From assembly GCA_003556835.1 (NCBI GenBank), contig PWQG01000124.1:1-5838 (forward strand): a stretch of DNA of 5,838 bases, read 5' to 3'. Positions within the stretch are counted from its first letter, which is position 1. Each line of letters begins with the position of its first letter. The notes beneath the pieces are model-generated. The model made no database searches. It was not told the origin of the DNA and saw only the letters and a program-made list of their open reading frames with translations. The translations under genes were made by a program, and so were the position numbers. Of the stretch, positions 1-5,470 are shown piece after piece. The DNA comes from Gammaproteobacteria bacterium (lineage in GTDB: Bacteria; Pseudomonadota; Gammaproteobacteria; Pseudomonadales; Pseudohongiellaceae).

Positions 1-528
1 CTGTTCGGGCCGGATACCGAACTGCGCCTCAATCGCCGCCCGGTCCCTGTATAGATCCCTCTGGAAATCCCAGAGCCGGTCATCGGGGCCGTGCAGCAGC
101 TGCGCCAGGTCCTTGTCACGACTGACGATGGTCACGCCCTGACCGGAACCCTGCTCCCGCACACGGGCCGCCAGGGTGCCGATGATATCGTCGGCCTCAT
201 AGGTTGCACTGGCCCAGGCAGAAAGCCCCAGCACTTCACAGAGCGCCGCACAGGCTTTCAATTGCCGCTCCAGGTTTTCGTCGGGTAGCACACGATTGGA
301 TTTGTAGTCGGGATAAAGCTGATGACGAAAACCACAGAACAGGCTTTCGTCGAAGGCCACGGCCAGTGACTGTGGACGGGAGCGTCGCAGAAAGCGGAGG
401 AGGAAACGGGCAAAACCCATGAAGGCGGCTTGATCATCACCCTCTTCATCGAACACCTGCATATGGGGCGAGAAATGCGCCTGGAACACATAGATGCTGG
501 CATCGATCAGGAAAACGGGCTGTGACAT
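1..528 (-). CDS. 5'-3' exonuclease (FEN/PIN-like), N-terminal part, truncated by the window edge
   Basis: This is the first 176 codons of a gene that continues beyond position 1. The protein starts MSQPVFLIDASIYVFQAHFS and matches the 5'-3' exonuclease family (flap endonuclease domain as in DNA polymerase I and the stand-alone Xni/ExoIX type). Visible metal-site signatures are Asp9 (LIDAS), Asp60 (AFDES), the acidic cluster YEADDIIGTLA at residues 110-120 and SRDKD at 136-140. YKSNR at 75-79 resembles the YKANR substrate-contact motif of the family. The visible end, GIRPEQ, is where the helix-hairpin-helix DNA-binding region normally begins. The family removes 5' flaps or RNA primers and degrades 5' ends of DNA. 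The ATG at 528 is chosen because no in-frame ATG, GTG or TTG lies between it and position 600. No good Shine-Dalgarno sequence precedes it. It lies 59 bases downstream of tusA and is probably the last-read gene of the ttcA operon seen here. Whether it is the orthologue of E. coli xni cannot be decided from the N-terminal half. Confidence 0.88.
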   Translation of the reverse strand, partial: MSQPVFLIDASIYVFQAHFSPHMQVFDEEGDDQAAFMGFARFLLRFLRRSRPQSLAVAFDESLFCGFRHQLYPDYKSNRVLPDENLERQLKACAALCEVLGLSAWASATYEADDIIGTLAARVREQGSGQGVTIVSRDKDLAQLLHGPDDRLWDFQRDLYRDRAAIEAQFGIRPEQ

Positions 529-587
529 ATGGCGCTCATTGGATGCGTAGGCGTTGCCTGGCGTGCAGGCCGGGACAAGGTTTCCGG

Positions 588-842
588 TCAGTCTTCCGTG
601 GTGGCCGCCTTGCGCACATGGTAGATGTACTTGCCCGACTCTTCCCACTGCTCCAGCAGTTCGTGACCCAGGAACATGCAGAACTTTGGCACATCCCGGG
701 TCGTCGAGGGGTCGGTGGCCACCAGTTCCAGCACCTCACCAACCGCCATGTCACGGATCTTGTTGTGCAACAGCATCACCGGTTCGGGACAGAACAGTCC
801 ACTGGCATCAAGATGCACCGAGGCTTCGGCTGTGTCATTCAT
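588..842 (-). CDS. tusA: Sulfurtransferase TusA (sulfur-carrier protein)
   Basis: An 84-residue complete protein, close to the usual length of about 81 for TusA. It has the family signature LDASGLFCPEP (residues 11-21), with the persulfide-carrying cysteine at Cys18 in the CPEP motif. The conserved ATDPSTTRDVPKFC stretch (residues 42-55) is very similar to the corresponding part of E. coli TusA. Known role of the family: TusA is a cytoplasmic protein that accepts persulfide sulfur from the cysteine desulfurase IscS. It passes the sulfur through TusBCD and TusE to MnmA for 2-thiouridine at tRNA position 34, and also feeds other sulfur pathways. The ATG at 842 is preceded by GGAG about 11 bases upstream, overlapping the end of the yheU-like gene, whose stop lies 8 bases before this start. 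That spacing suggests co-transcription and perhaps translational coupling. None of the other Tus proteins is in the window. Confidence 0.95.
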   Translation of the reverse strand: MNDTAEASVHLDASGLFCPEPVMLLHNKIRDMAVGEVLELVATDPSTTRDVPKFCMFLGHELLEQWEESGKYIYHVRKAATTED

Positions 843-850
843 TACTGTTT

Positions 851-1057
851 CTACTCCACCGGCCGCAGCTCACAGGTCTGCGTGTCCGGATCAAAATCGA
901 TTCGTGCCTCACCGCGCGCCAGTTGCCGGCGCAGCTGGGCCACTTTGGCGTCCAGGCTCACTTCCTGCCAGCCGTACTCGGTACCCTCGCGCGTGGCGTA
1001 TTCTTCCAGTATACCGTTGAGTGCTTCCTCGGACAGCTCCTGCCAGGGAATGTCCAT
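851..1057 (-). CDS. YheU family (UPF0270) small protein
   Basis: A complete 68-residue protein beginning MDIPWQELSEEALNGILEEY, followed by ATREGTEYGWQEVSLDAKV and ending in a short beta-prone tail with one cysteine (CELRPVE). The PWQ-LS, L---ReGT-YG and KV--l-rQL-rGeA pattern is that of the YheU/UPF0270 family of gammaproteobacteria (about 70 residues; E. coli YheU is 72). I know of no established function for the family. There is no signal peptide or membrane segment, so it should be cytoplasmic. The ATG at 1057 has a strong Shine-Dalgarno sequence (GGGAGG, 6 bases of spacing). The gene lies between ttcA (12 bases) and tusA (8 bases), so it is very probably expressed with these two tRNA-thiolation genes. 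A link to sulfur or RNA metabolism is only guilt by association. Confidence 0.9.
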   Translation of the reverse strand: MDIPWQELSEEALNGILEEYATREGTEYGWQEVSLDAKVAQLRRQLARGEARIDFDPDTQTCELRPVE

Positions 1058-1069
1058 GGCAACCCTCCC

Positions 1070-1903
1070 CTACGGCGTGTTGACCGCCGCGATACGCACC
1101 ATCGCCGATTCGTCACGACGCAGATCGCGGAACGGGAACAGGTCGGTGTCCGCCAATTGCGAAGGCGCCACATTGGTGATGCTGCGGAAAATGTTGTCGA
1201 TGCGTCCCGGATACTGTTTTTCCCACTCCTGCAGCATGGCCTTGATGTTCTGGCGCTGCATGTTGTCCTGCGTACCACAGAGATTGCAGGGAATGATCGG
1301 GAACTCACGCAGTGCGGCATAACGGGCGATCTCGGACTCCGGGCAATAGGACAGCGGGCGGATCACCACATTCTGCTTGTCGTCACTGAGCAGCTTCGGC
1401 GGCATGGCCTTGAGGCGACTGCCGAAGAACATGTTCAGGAACAGGGTTTCCACGATGTCGTCCCGGTGATGCCCCAGGGCGATCTTGTCGGCCCCGATCT
1501 GCCGCGCATAGGAATACAGATTGCCCCGGCGCAGCCGTGAACACAGACCGCAGAAAGTCTTGCCTTCTGGGGTCTTGTCCTTGACCACCGAATAGGTGTC
1601 CTGCTCGATGATGTGATACTCGACGCCAATGCTTTCCAGGTAGTCGGGCAGTACATGCTCGGGAAAACCGGGCTGTTTCTGATCCAGGTTCACCGCCTTG
1701 ATCGAAAAATCGATGGGCGCGCTGCGCTGCATGCTGAGCAGGATATCCAGCATGGTGTAGGAATCCTTGCCGCCGGACAGGCAGACCATGATGCGGTCGC
1801 CATCCTCAATCATGTTGAAATCGGCAATGGCACGCCCCACATCGCGGCGCAGGTTCTTGCGGCTGCGATTCAGCGCCAGTGTATCTTTCCGGGCCAGTGT
1901 CAC
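1070..1903 (-). CDS. ttcA: tRNA 2-thiocytidine(32) synthetase TtcA
   Basis: A complete 277-residue protein with a GTG start. TtcA is a cytoplasmic iron-sulfur enzyme that activates C32 of certain tRNAs with ATP and replaces the 2-oxygen with sulfur (s2C32). Seen here: the PP-loop SGGKDS at residues 43-48 (ATP pyrophosphatase fold), the CGLC pair Cys118/Cys121 within FCGLCSRLRRG, and the downstream CNLC motif Cys206/Cys209. In E. coli TtcA three of the equivalent cysteines hold the cluster. ALGHHRDDIVETLFLN (142-157) is also typical of the family. E. coli TtcA is longer (311) because of extra residues at the ends. The GTG at 1903 is chosen because GAGGAG lies 5 bases upstream and family similarity begins just after it. 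The same frame stays open back to 2254, but that extension reads through the palindromic repeat and out of frame through the fadB end, so it is not real coding. The gene heads the operon ttcA-yheU-tusA-exonuclease. Confidence 0.95.
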   Translation of the reverse strand: MTLARKDTLALNRSRKNLRRDVGRAIADFNMIEDGDRIMVCLSGGKDSYTMLDILLSMQRSAPIDFSIKAVNLDQKQPGFPEHVLPDYLESIGVEYHIIEQDTYSVVKDKTPEGKTFCGLCSRLRRGNLYSYARQIGADKIALGHHRDDIVETLFLNMFFGSRLKAMPPKLLSDDKQNVVIRPLSYCPESEIARYAALREFPIIPCNLCGTQDNMQRQNIKAMLQEWEKQYPGRIDNIFRSITNVAPSQLADTDLFPFRDLRRDESAMVRIAAVNTP

Positions 1904-1908
1904 TTCGT

Positions 1909-1914
1909 CTCCTC
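1909..1914 (-). promoter_or_regulatory. Ribosome binding site deciding the ttcA GTG start
   Basis: On the minus strand the sequence reads GAGGAG, 5 bases (ACGAA) before GTG at 1903. It is the only good Shine-Dalgarno sequence near the beginning of the TtcA homology. It supports the unusual start codon against the long upstream open extension. It lies only about 10 bases after the end of the large palindrome, so a folded stem in the mRNA would end right beside the ribosome landing site. Confidence 0.8.
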
Positions 1915-1923
1915 GAGTTCCCC

Positions 1924-2036
1924 AAAAAGGGGACAGATTTATTTTCCGGCAGAAAAAAGGGGACAGATTTATTTTTTCAGGGGAAAAATAAATCTGTCCC
2001 CTTTTTTCTGCCGGAAAATAAATCTGTCCCCTTTTT
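1924..2036. repeat. Nested palindrome: two opposed pairs of a 22-base repeat (53-bp perfect inverted repeat)
   Basis: Positions 1924-1976 are the exact reverse complement of 1984-2036, with the 7-base loop TCAGGGG at 1977-1983. Each arm holds two direct copies of a 22-base unit (A5, then GGGGACAGATTTATTTT). On the plus strand the copies are at 1924-1945 and 1954-1975, joined by CCGGCAGA. In inverse orientation they are at 1985-2006 and 2015-2036. The outer ends continue as CCCC before 1924 and TGG after 2036 with one unmatched T, so the pairing nearly extends further. The element is AT-rich in a GC-rich neighbourhood and encodes nothing; its open frames merely repeat short peptides such as KGDRFIF. 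No target-site duplication is evident. From memory, similar GGGGACAGATTTATTT repeats are scattered in many gammaproteobacterial genomes, sometimes near REP-type (Y1/IS200-like) transposases. That recollection has not been verified here. Confidence 0.93.
1953..2007. terminator. Possible bidirectional intrinsic terminator formed by the inner repeat pair
   Basis: The inner pair of repeats folds as A6, then a stem with a GC-rich foot (GGGGACAG at 1959-1966 with CTGTCCCC at 1994-2001), an AT-rich upper stem, a 7-base loop and T6 at 2002-2007. Read from the minus strand the arrangement is the same (A6-stem-T6), so it fits a Rho-independent terminator in both directions. The outer pair (GGGG 1929-1932 with CCCC 2028-2031, tracts of 5 and 6 at the ends) repeats the pattern, giving a doubled structure. 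It lies directly after the fadB stop codon and could end fadB transcripts. The AT-rich upper stem and the large alternative 53-bp fold make its real efficiency uncertain. Confidence 0.45.
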
Positions 2037-2039
2037 TGG

Positions 2040-4187
2040 TCATTCGTAAAATGTTTCGCCGGCGCTCGCCATGTCGCGCAGTTTTTTCGTCGGCTGGAAC
2101 AATGGCCCCTGCTCGGCATACTTGTCCGCCATATCAACAAAGGCCTGCAGGCCCAGGTTGTCGACGTAGCGCAAGGCGCCTCCACGGAAACGCGGGAAGC
2201 CCAGGCCCAGCAGCAGGCCCATGTCCGCCTCGATGGCGGATTCAACAATGCCATCCTCCAGGCAGCGCACCGCCTCCAGGCACATCGCCACCATCATGCG
2301 CTCGGCAATCTCTTCATCGCTGAAGTCCTTCTTCGGACCGACTATCGGCCCCAACAATTCCATGATGGACTCATCATAGACTTTCTGCGGACGCCCACCG
2401 CCCGCCGGCTTCTCGTAGCGGTAGAAACCCTTGCCGTTCTTCTGACCGTAGTACTCCGCCTCGTAGAGATGATCGACGGCAGTGGTGAAATCATACTGCA
2501 TCCGCTCCGGGAAGCCTTCGGCCATCACCGCCATGCAATGCGAGGCGGTATCAATGCCCACCACATCCAGCAGATAGGCCGGCCCCATGGGCCAACCAAA
2601 CTTCTCCATGACCCGGTCGATCTCACGGAAGTCCGCGCCGTCACGCAGCAATTGGCAGAACGCACCGAAATACGGGAACAGGATGCGATTGACCAGGAAG
2701 CCGGGGCAGTTGTTGACCACAATCGGTGTCTTGCCGATACGCTGGGCATAGGCAACGGTAGTGGAAATGGCCGTTTCACTGGTCTTGTCACCACGGATCA
2801 CTTCCACCAGGGGCATCAGCGGCACCGGGTTGAAGAAGTGCATGCCACAGAAGTTTTCCGGACGCTTGAGCGCCTCGGCCAGCTTTGTGATGGAAATGGT
2901 CGAGGTGTTGGAAGTCAGCACGGCATCCCCGGGAATCTCACCCTCGGTTTCAGCCAGCACCTTCTGCTTCACACCGACATTCTCAACCACGGCTTCAACG
3001 ACAATATTGGCGTCGGAGAAACCCGTGTAATCGAGTACCGGATGGATGCTTTCCAGGGTGGCATCGGCCTTGGCCTTTTTCAGCCGACCCTTGTCGACCA
3101 GTTTGCCGAGCAGTTTTTCCGCCTCACCCATGCCCAGGTCCAGGCCTTCCTGGGCAATATCCTTCATCACTACCGGCACCCCTTTCAGGGCGGACTGATA
3201 GGCAATGCCACCACCCATGATGCCAGCACCGAGCACGGCCGCCTTGTTGACCTCACGAGCATTGGCGACATGCTTGCGCGCCTTGCCCTTGAGGAACTGA
3301 TCATTGAGGAAAAGCTGCACCAGGTTGCCGGCCACGGTGCTGCGCGCCAGGGTGACAAAGGCGCGATGTTCCAGTTTCAGGGCCTGGCCCCGCGTGGAGC
3401 CTGCCGCCTCGGCCATCGCCTCAACAGCGGTCAGCGCAGCCGGATAATCGGATCCACTGTCCTTGCGGGTGCGTTCAATGGCGGCAGTGAACACGGCATT
3501 GGCCTCATCGGCCGAAAGCTGCAGTGGTCCGGTCTTCTCACGGCGACGCTCCAGATAATCGAGTTCACCGTCAATGGCCTGCTGCAACATCTCCAAGGCG
3601 GCGTCTTCCAGCATGTCGGCCGCCACCACCGCGTCCACCGCGCCGATCTCCAGGGCCTGATGAGCCTTGACAGGACGGCCGCTGCGCACCCATTCCACAG
3701 CCTGCTCGGCGCCAAAGAGGCGCGGTGCCCGCACCGTGCCACCAAAACCGGGGCATATTCCAAGGTTGACCTCCGGAAAGCCCAGGGCAGTGTCCTCGGA
3801 AGCCACCCTGTAGTCAGTCGCCAGGCACATCTCCAGGCCACCACCGAGTGCCATGCCGTTGATGGCTGTCACGGTAGGCATGGGCAGGTCTTCAACGGCA
3901 TTGAAGATCGCATTGGTCTGTTCCGCCCAGGCTGTCAGTTCATCTTCGGGCAGACGGAAGGTTCGGGTGAATTCCTTGATGTCGGCGCCCACCAGAAAGC
4001 TGTTCTTGGCGCTGCAGCAAAGCAGACCTTTCGCATCGCTGGCTGCAATGGCTGAGGTGGCCTCGCGCAACTCATCAAGCATCAGCCGGTTGAAGACATT
4101 GACCGAGGTTTCCGGCAGATCGAACACCAGACGGGCAATGCCGGACTCGAGTTTCTCGACCCGGATGGCTTTACCTTGATAGATCAT
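2040..4187 (-). CDS. fadB: Fatty acid oxidation complex subunit alpha FadB
   Basis: A complete 715-residue multifunctional beta-oxidation enzyme. The N-terminal crotonase domain (about 1-190) provides enoyl-CoA hydratase and isomerase activities. The middle and C-terminal parts (about 313-715) are the L-3-hydroxyacyl-CoA dehydrogenase NAD-binding and C-terminal domains. Seen in the sequence: oxyanion-hole elements GADI (67-70) and ALGGG (113-117), catalytic Glu119 and Glu139, the NAD motif GAGIMGGG (320-327), the dehydrogenase histidine His450 in GMHFFNPV, and GWPMGPAYLLDVVG (531-544). These residues fall at the same numbers as in E. coli FadB (Glu119, Glu139, His450). The length equals that of the pseudomonad type, and E. 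coli has 729. The ATG at 4187 has AAGGAG 11 bases upstream. FadB normally forms an alpha2beta2 complex with the thiolase FadA, whose gene usually follows in an operon. Here the next gene is ttcA and a palindromic repeat abuts the stop, so fadA must be elsewhere or missing. Confidence 0.97.
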   Translation of the reverse strand: MIYQGKAIRVEKLESGIARLVFDLPETSVNVFNRLMLDELREATSAIAASDAKGLLCCSAKNSFLVGADIKEFTRTFRLPEDELTAWAEQTNAIFNAVEDLPMPTVTAINGMALGGGLEMCLATDYRVASEDTALGFPEVNLGICPGFGGTVRAPRLFGAEQAVEWVRSGRPVKAHQALEIGAVDAVVAADMLEDAALEMLQQAIDGELDYLERRREKTGPLQLSADEANAVFTAAIERTRKDSGSDYPAALTAVEAMAEAAGSTRGQALKLEHRAFVTLARSTVAGNLVQLFLNDQFLKGKARKHVANAREVNKAAVLGAGIMGGGIAYQSALKGVPVVMKDIAQEGLDLGMGEAEKLLGKLVDKGRLKKAKADATLESIHPVLDYTGFSDANIVVEAVVENVGVKQKVLAETEGEIPGDAVLTSNTSTISITKLAEALKRPENFCGMHFFNPVPLMPLVEVIRGDKTSETAISTTVAYAQRIGKTPIVVNNCPGFLVNRILFPYFGAFCQLLRDGADFREIDRVMEKFGWPMGPAYLLDVVGIDTASHCMAVMAEGFPERMQYDFTTAVDHLYEAEYYGQKNGKGFYRYEKPAGGGRPQKVYDESIMELLGPIVGPKKDFSDEEIAERMMVAMCLEAVRCLEDGIVESAIEADMGLLLGLGFPRFRGGALRYVDNLGLQAFVDMADKYAEQGPLFQPTKKLRDMASAGETFYE

Positions 4188-4198
4188 CAGTTCAGCGA

Positions 4199-4253
4199 CT
4201 CCTTCGGGGAAACCCCGGGACGGTTGCTGCTACGCAGGCACGAACCGCCGGGG
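4199..4253 (-). promoter_or_regulatory. Possible structured fadB leader with its ribosome binding site
   Basis: The minus-strand Shine-Dalgarno AAGGAG is at 4199-4204. Directly next to it is a 5-bp hairpin, CGGGG-AAA-CCCCG at 4205-4217. An alternative, larger stem pairs 4213-4218 (CCCCGG) with 4248-4253 (CCGGGG), and 4221-4225 (CGGTT) with 4243-4247 (AACCG). It leaves a 2-base bulge and a 17-base loop. The two structures share bases 4213-4217 and so exclude each other. If transcription starts near 4271 as predicted, all of this lies in the roughly 83-base untranslated leader. A regulatory role is inference. GC-rich leaders often fold by chance. Confidence 0.35.
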
Positions 4254-4277
4254 CTCCCATTGATTGAACGGGCAGCC

Positions 4278-4306
4278 ATTATAAAGGAACAGTCAGTGAT
4301 TGCCAC
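4278..4306 (-). promoter_or_regulatory. Predicted sigma-70 promoter of fadB
   Basis: On the minus strand a perfect TATAAT occupies 4283-4278. Seventeen bases upstream is GTGGCA (4306-4301), which matches four of six bases of TTGACA. Transcription would begin around 4271-4270, giving a fadB leader of about 83 bases. The -10 box is nearly symmetric: on the plus strand the same bases read TATAAA (4280-4285), but no convincing -35 lies at the right distance for the divergent deacetylase gene. I did not recognise a FadR-type (TGGTCnGACCA) or PsrA-type (GAAAC-N4-GTTTC) operator around it. Confidence 0.6.
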
Positions 4307-4375
4307 TTGTCGACGGGCCAGCAAATGTACAGAATGAAAGGCCCCTGTACCAAAGGAGCCATCGGAAACCGTATC

Positions 4376-5470
4376 ATGAACAAATCCCTGCGATTCATCA
4401 GCCTTGCCACCGCCACCCTGCTGTTCTCCGCCTGCTTCGGTCAGTCCGACAGCACCGCCGAAGAACCCGAGCCTACAACCGCTTCCGACGGTCATGCGGT
4501 CATCAGCATCTACCACCATGTGGATGCCAACACGCCACCGGCCACCAGCCTGTCGCCGGAGGAATTCCGTACCCACATGGAGCATCTGCGCGACAATGAT
4601 TTCACGGTCTGGCGCCTGGATCGCCTGCTGGAGGCACTGGAAAACCAGGATCCCATTCCCGATCGCACTGTTTCCATCACCTTTGATGACGGCTACATCT
4701 CCATTTACGAAGTGGCTTTCCCCATGCTGGAGGAGTTCGGTTTTCCCTGGGCCCTGTTCCTGAGCACCGAACCGATCGACAACAACCAGCGCGGATACAT
4801 GAGCTGGGATCAGATCCGGGAGATGTCCGAAGCGGGCGTGATGATGGCCAATCACATGGTCACCCATCCGCATATGATCGACCCTGAGCCCGGCGAAACC
4901 GAGCGAGAACGACTGGCGCGCATGCGCGGCGAACTACTTGAGGCGGAACAGCGCATTGCCGATGAAACCGGCCAGAACCACCGGGTGCTGGCCTACCCCT
5001 ACGGCGAATACGATCTGGATCTACTGGAAATGATCGAAGAGGAAGGGTTTGTGGGCCTGGCCCAGAATTCCGGTGCGGTCGGCTATCATAGTGATATGCG
5101 AGCCCTGCCCAGGTTTCCCCTGGCAGGCATCTTTGCCAGCATGAACACCGTGCCCACCAAACTGGAGACCCTGGCCTTCGAGGTACAGCAGGTGGATCCG
5201 CGCAGTCCCATGACCGACAGCCGCAATCCCGCAGTGACCCTGCAACTGGCCGGTGATTTCAATACGGCACAACTGGGCTGTTATGCGGGCACAGACACAT
5301 TGGAGATCGAGTGGCTCGACGAGGATGAGGGCCTGTTCCGTATCCAGCCGGAGCGGGATTTCAACAGTCGGCGTTTCGGTTACAACTGCACCGCGCCGCG
5401 GCGTGGAACCAACCGCTTCTACTGGTTCAGCAAGTTTTGGACCCGCTCAACCATCGACAATCAGGACTGA
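4376..5470 (+). CDS. Polysaccharide deacetylase family (NodB domain) lipoprotein
   Basis: A complete 364-residue protein. Residues 1-19 form a lipoprotein-type signal peptide (MNKSLRF, a hydrophobic core, then LLFSA) with the lipidated cysteine expected at Cys20. Phe at +2 suggests outer-membrane sorting. A flexible acidic linker (about 21-38) follows. The NodB domain spans about 40-255: AVISIYHHV near the start, motif 1 TFDDGY (102-107, catalytic base Asp104 and metal-binding Asp105), motif 2 HMVTH (metal ligands His160 and His164) and motif 3 YPYGEYD (207-213). Enzymes of this family remove N- or O-acetyl groups from envelope or extracellular polysaccharides, and the substrate here is unknown. 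A separate beta-prone C-terminal region (about 283-364) carries Cys302 and Cys338, a possible disulfide, and is rich in aromatic residues. The ATG at 4376 is preferred over upstream in-frame candidates (TTG 4307, ATG 4325 and 4334) because it places the signal peptide at the N-terminus. A weak GGAAA lies 9 bases upstream and a better AAAGGAG lies too far away (17 bases). It is divergent from fadB. Confidence 0.9.
   Translation: MNKSLRFISLATATLLFSACFGQSDSTAEEPEPTTASDGHAVISIYHHVDANTPPATSLSPEEFRTHMEHLRDNDFTVWRLDRLLEALENQDPIPDRTVSITFDDGYISIYEVAFPMLEEFGFPWALFLSTEPIDNNQRGYMSWDQIREMSEAGVMMANHMVTHPHMIDPEPGETERERLARMRGELLEAEQRIADETGQNHRVLAYPYGEYDLDLLEMIEEEGFVGLAQNSGAVGYHSDMRALPRFPLAGIFASMNTVPTKLETLAFEVQQVDPRSPMTDSRNPAVTLQLAGDFNTAQLGCYAGTDTLEIEWLDEDEGLFRIQPERDFNSRRFGYNCTAPRRGTNRFYWFSKFWTRSTIDNQD

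Noticed and set aside
556..570. A small hairpin (GCCTG-GCGTG-CAGGC) between tusA and the exonuclease gene as a terminator
   Set aside because: The stem is only 5 bp and no T-tract follows on the minus strand, so an intrinsic terminator is not supported.
522..1540. Plus-strand open frames of 266 and 328 codons opposite tusA, yheU and ttcA
   Set aside because: Three clearly recognised minus-strand genes occupy the stretch. These antisense products are low-complexity, rich in Arg, Pro and Ser, and match nothing I know.
1924..2036. CRISPR-like array, because a 22-base unit repeats four times
   Set aside because: The copies are in opposite orientations and the only spacer (CCGGCAGA or its complement) is 8 bases and identical. 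There are no unique spacers and no cas genes.
1613..2323. A 236-codon plus-strand open frame crossing the repeat
   Set aside because: It is antisense to ttcA and the end of fadB, and is kept open by repeat-derived peptides (GQIYF, INLSPF).
2469..4055. A 528-codon plus-strand open frame opposite fadB
   Set aside because: It is fully antisense to an intact FadB with all catalytic motifs. The predicted protein has no recognisable domain, and long antisense frames are common in GC-rich genes.
4187..4873. A 228-codon minus-strand open frame ending at the fadB start
   Set aside because: Most of it is antisense to the deacetylase lipoprotein, whose motifs are unambiguous, and it would run through the fadB promoter and leader.
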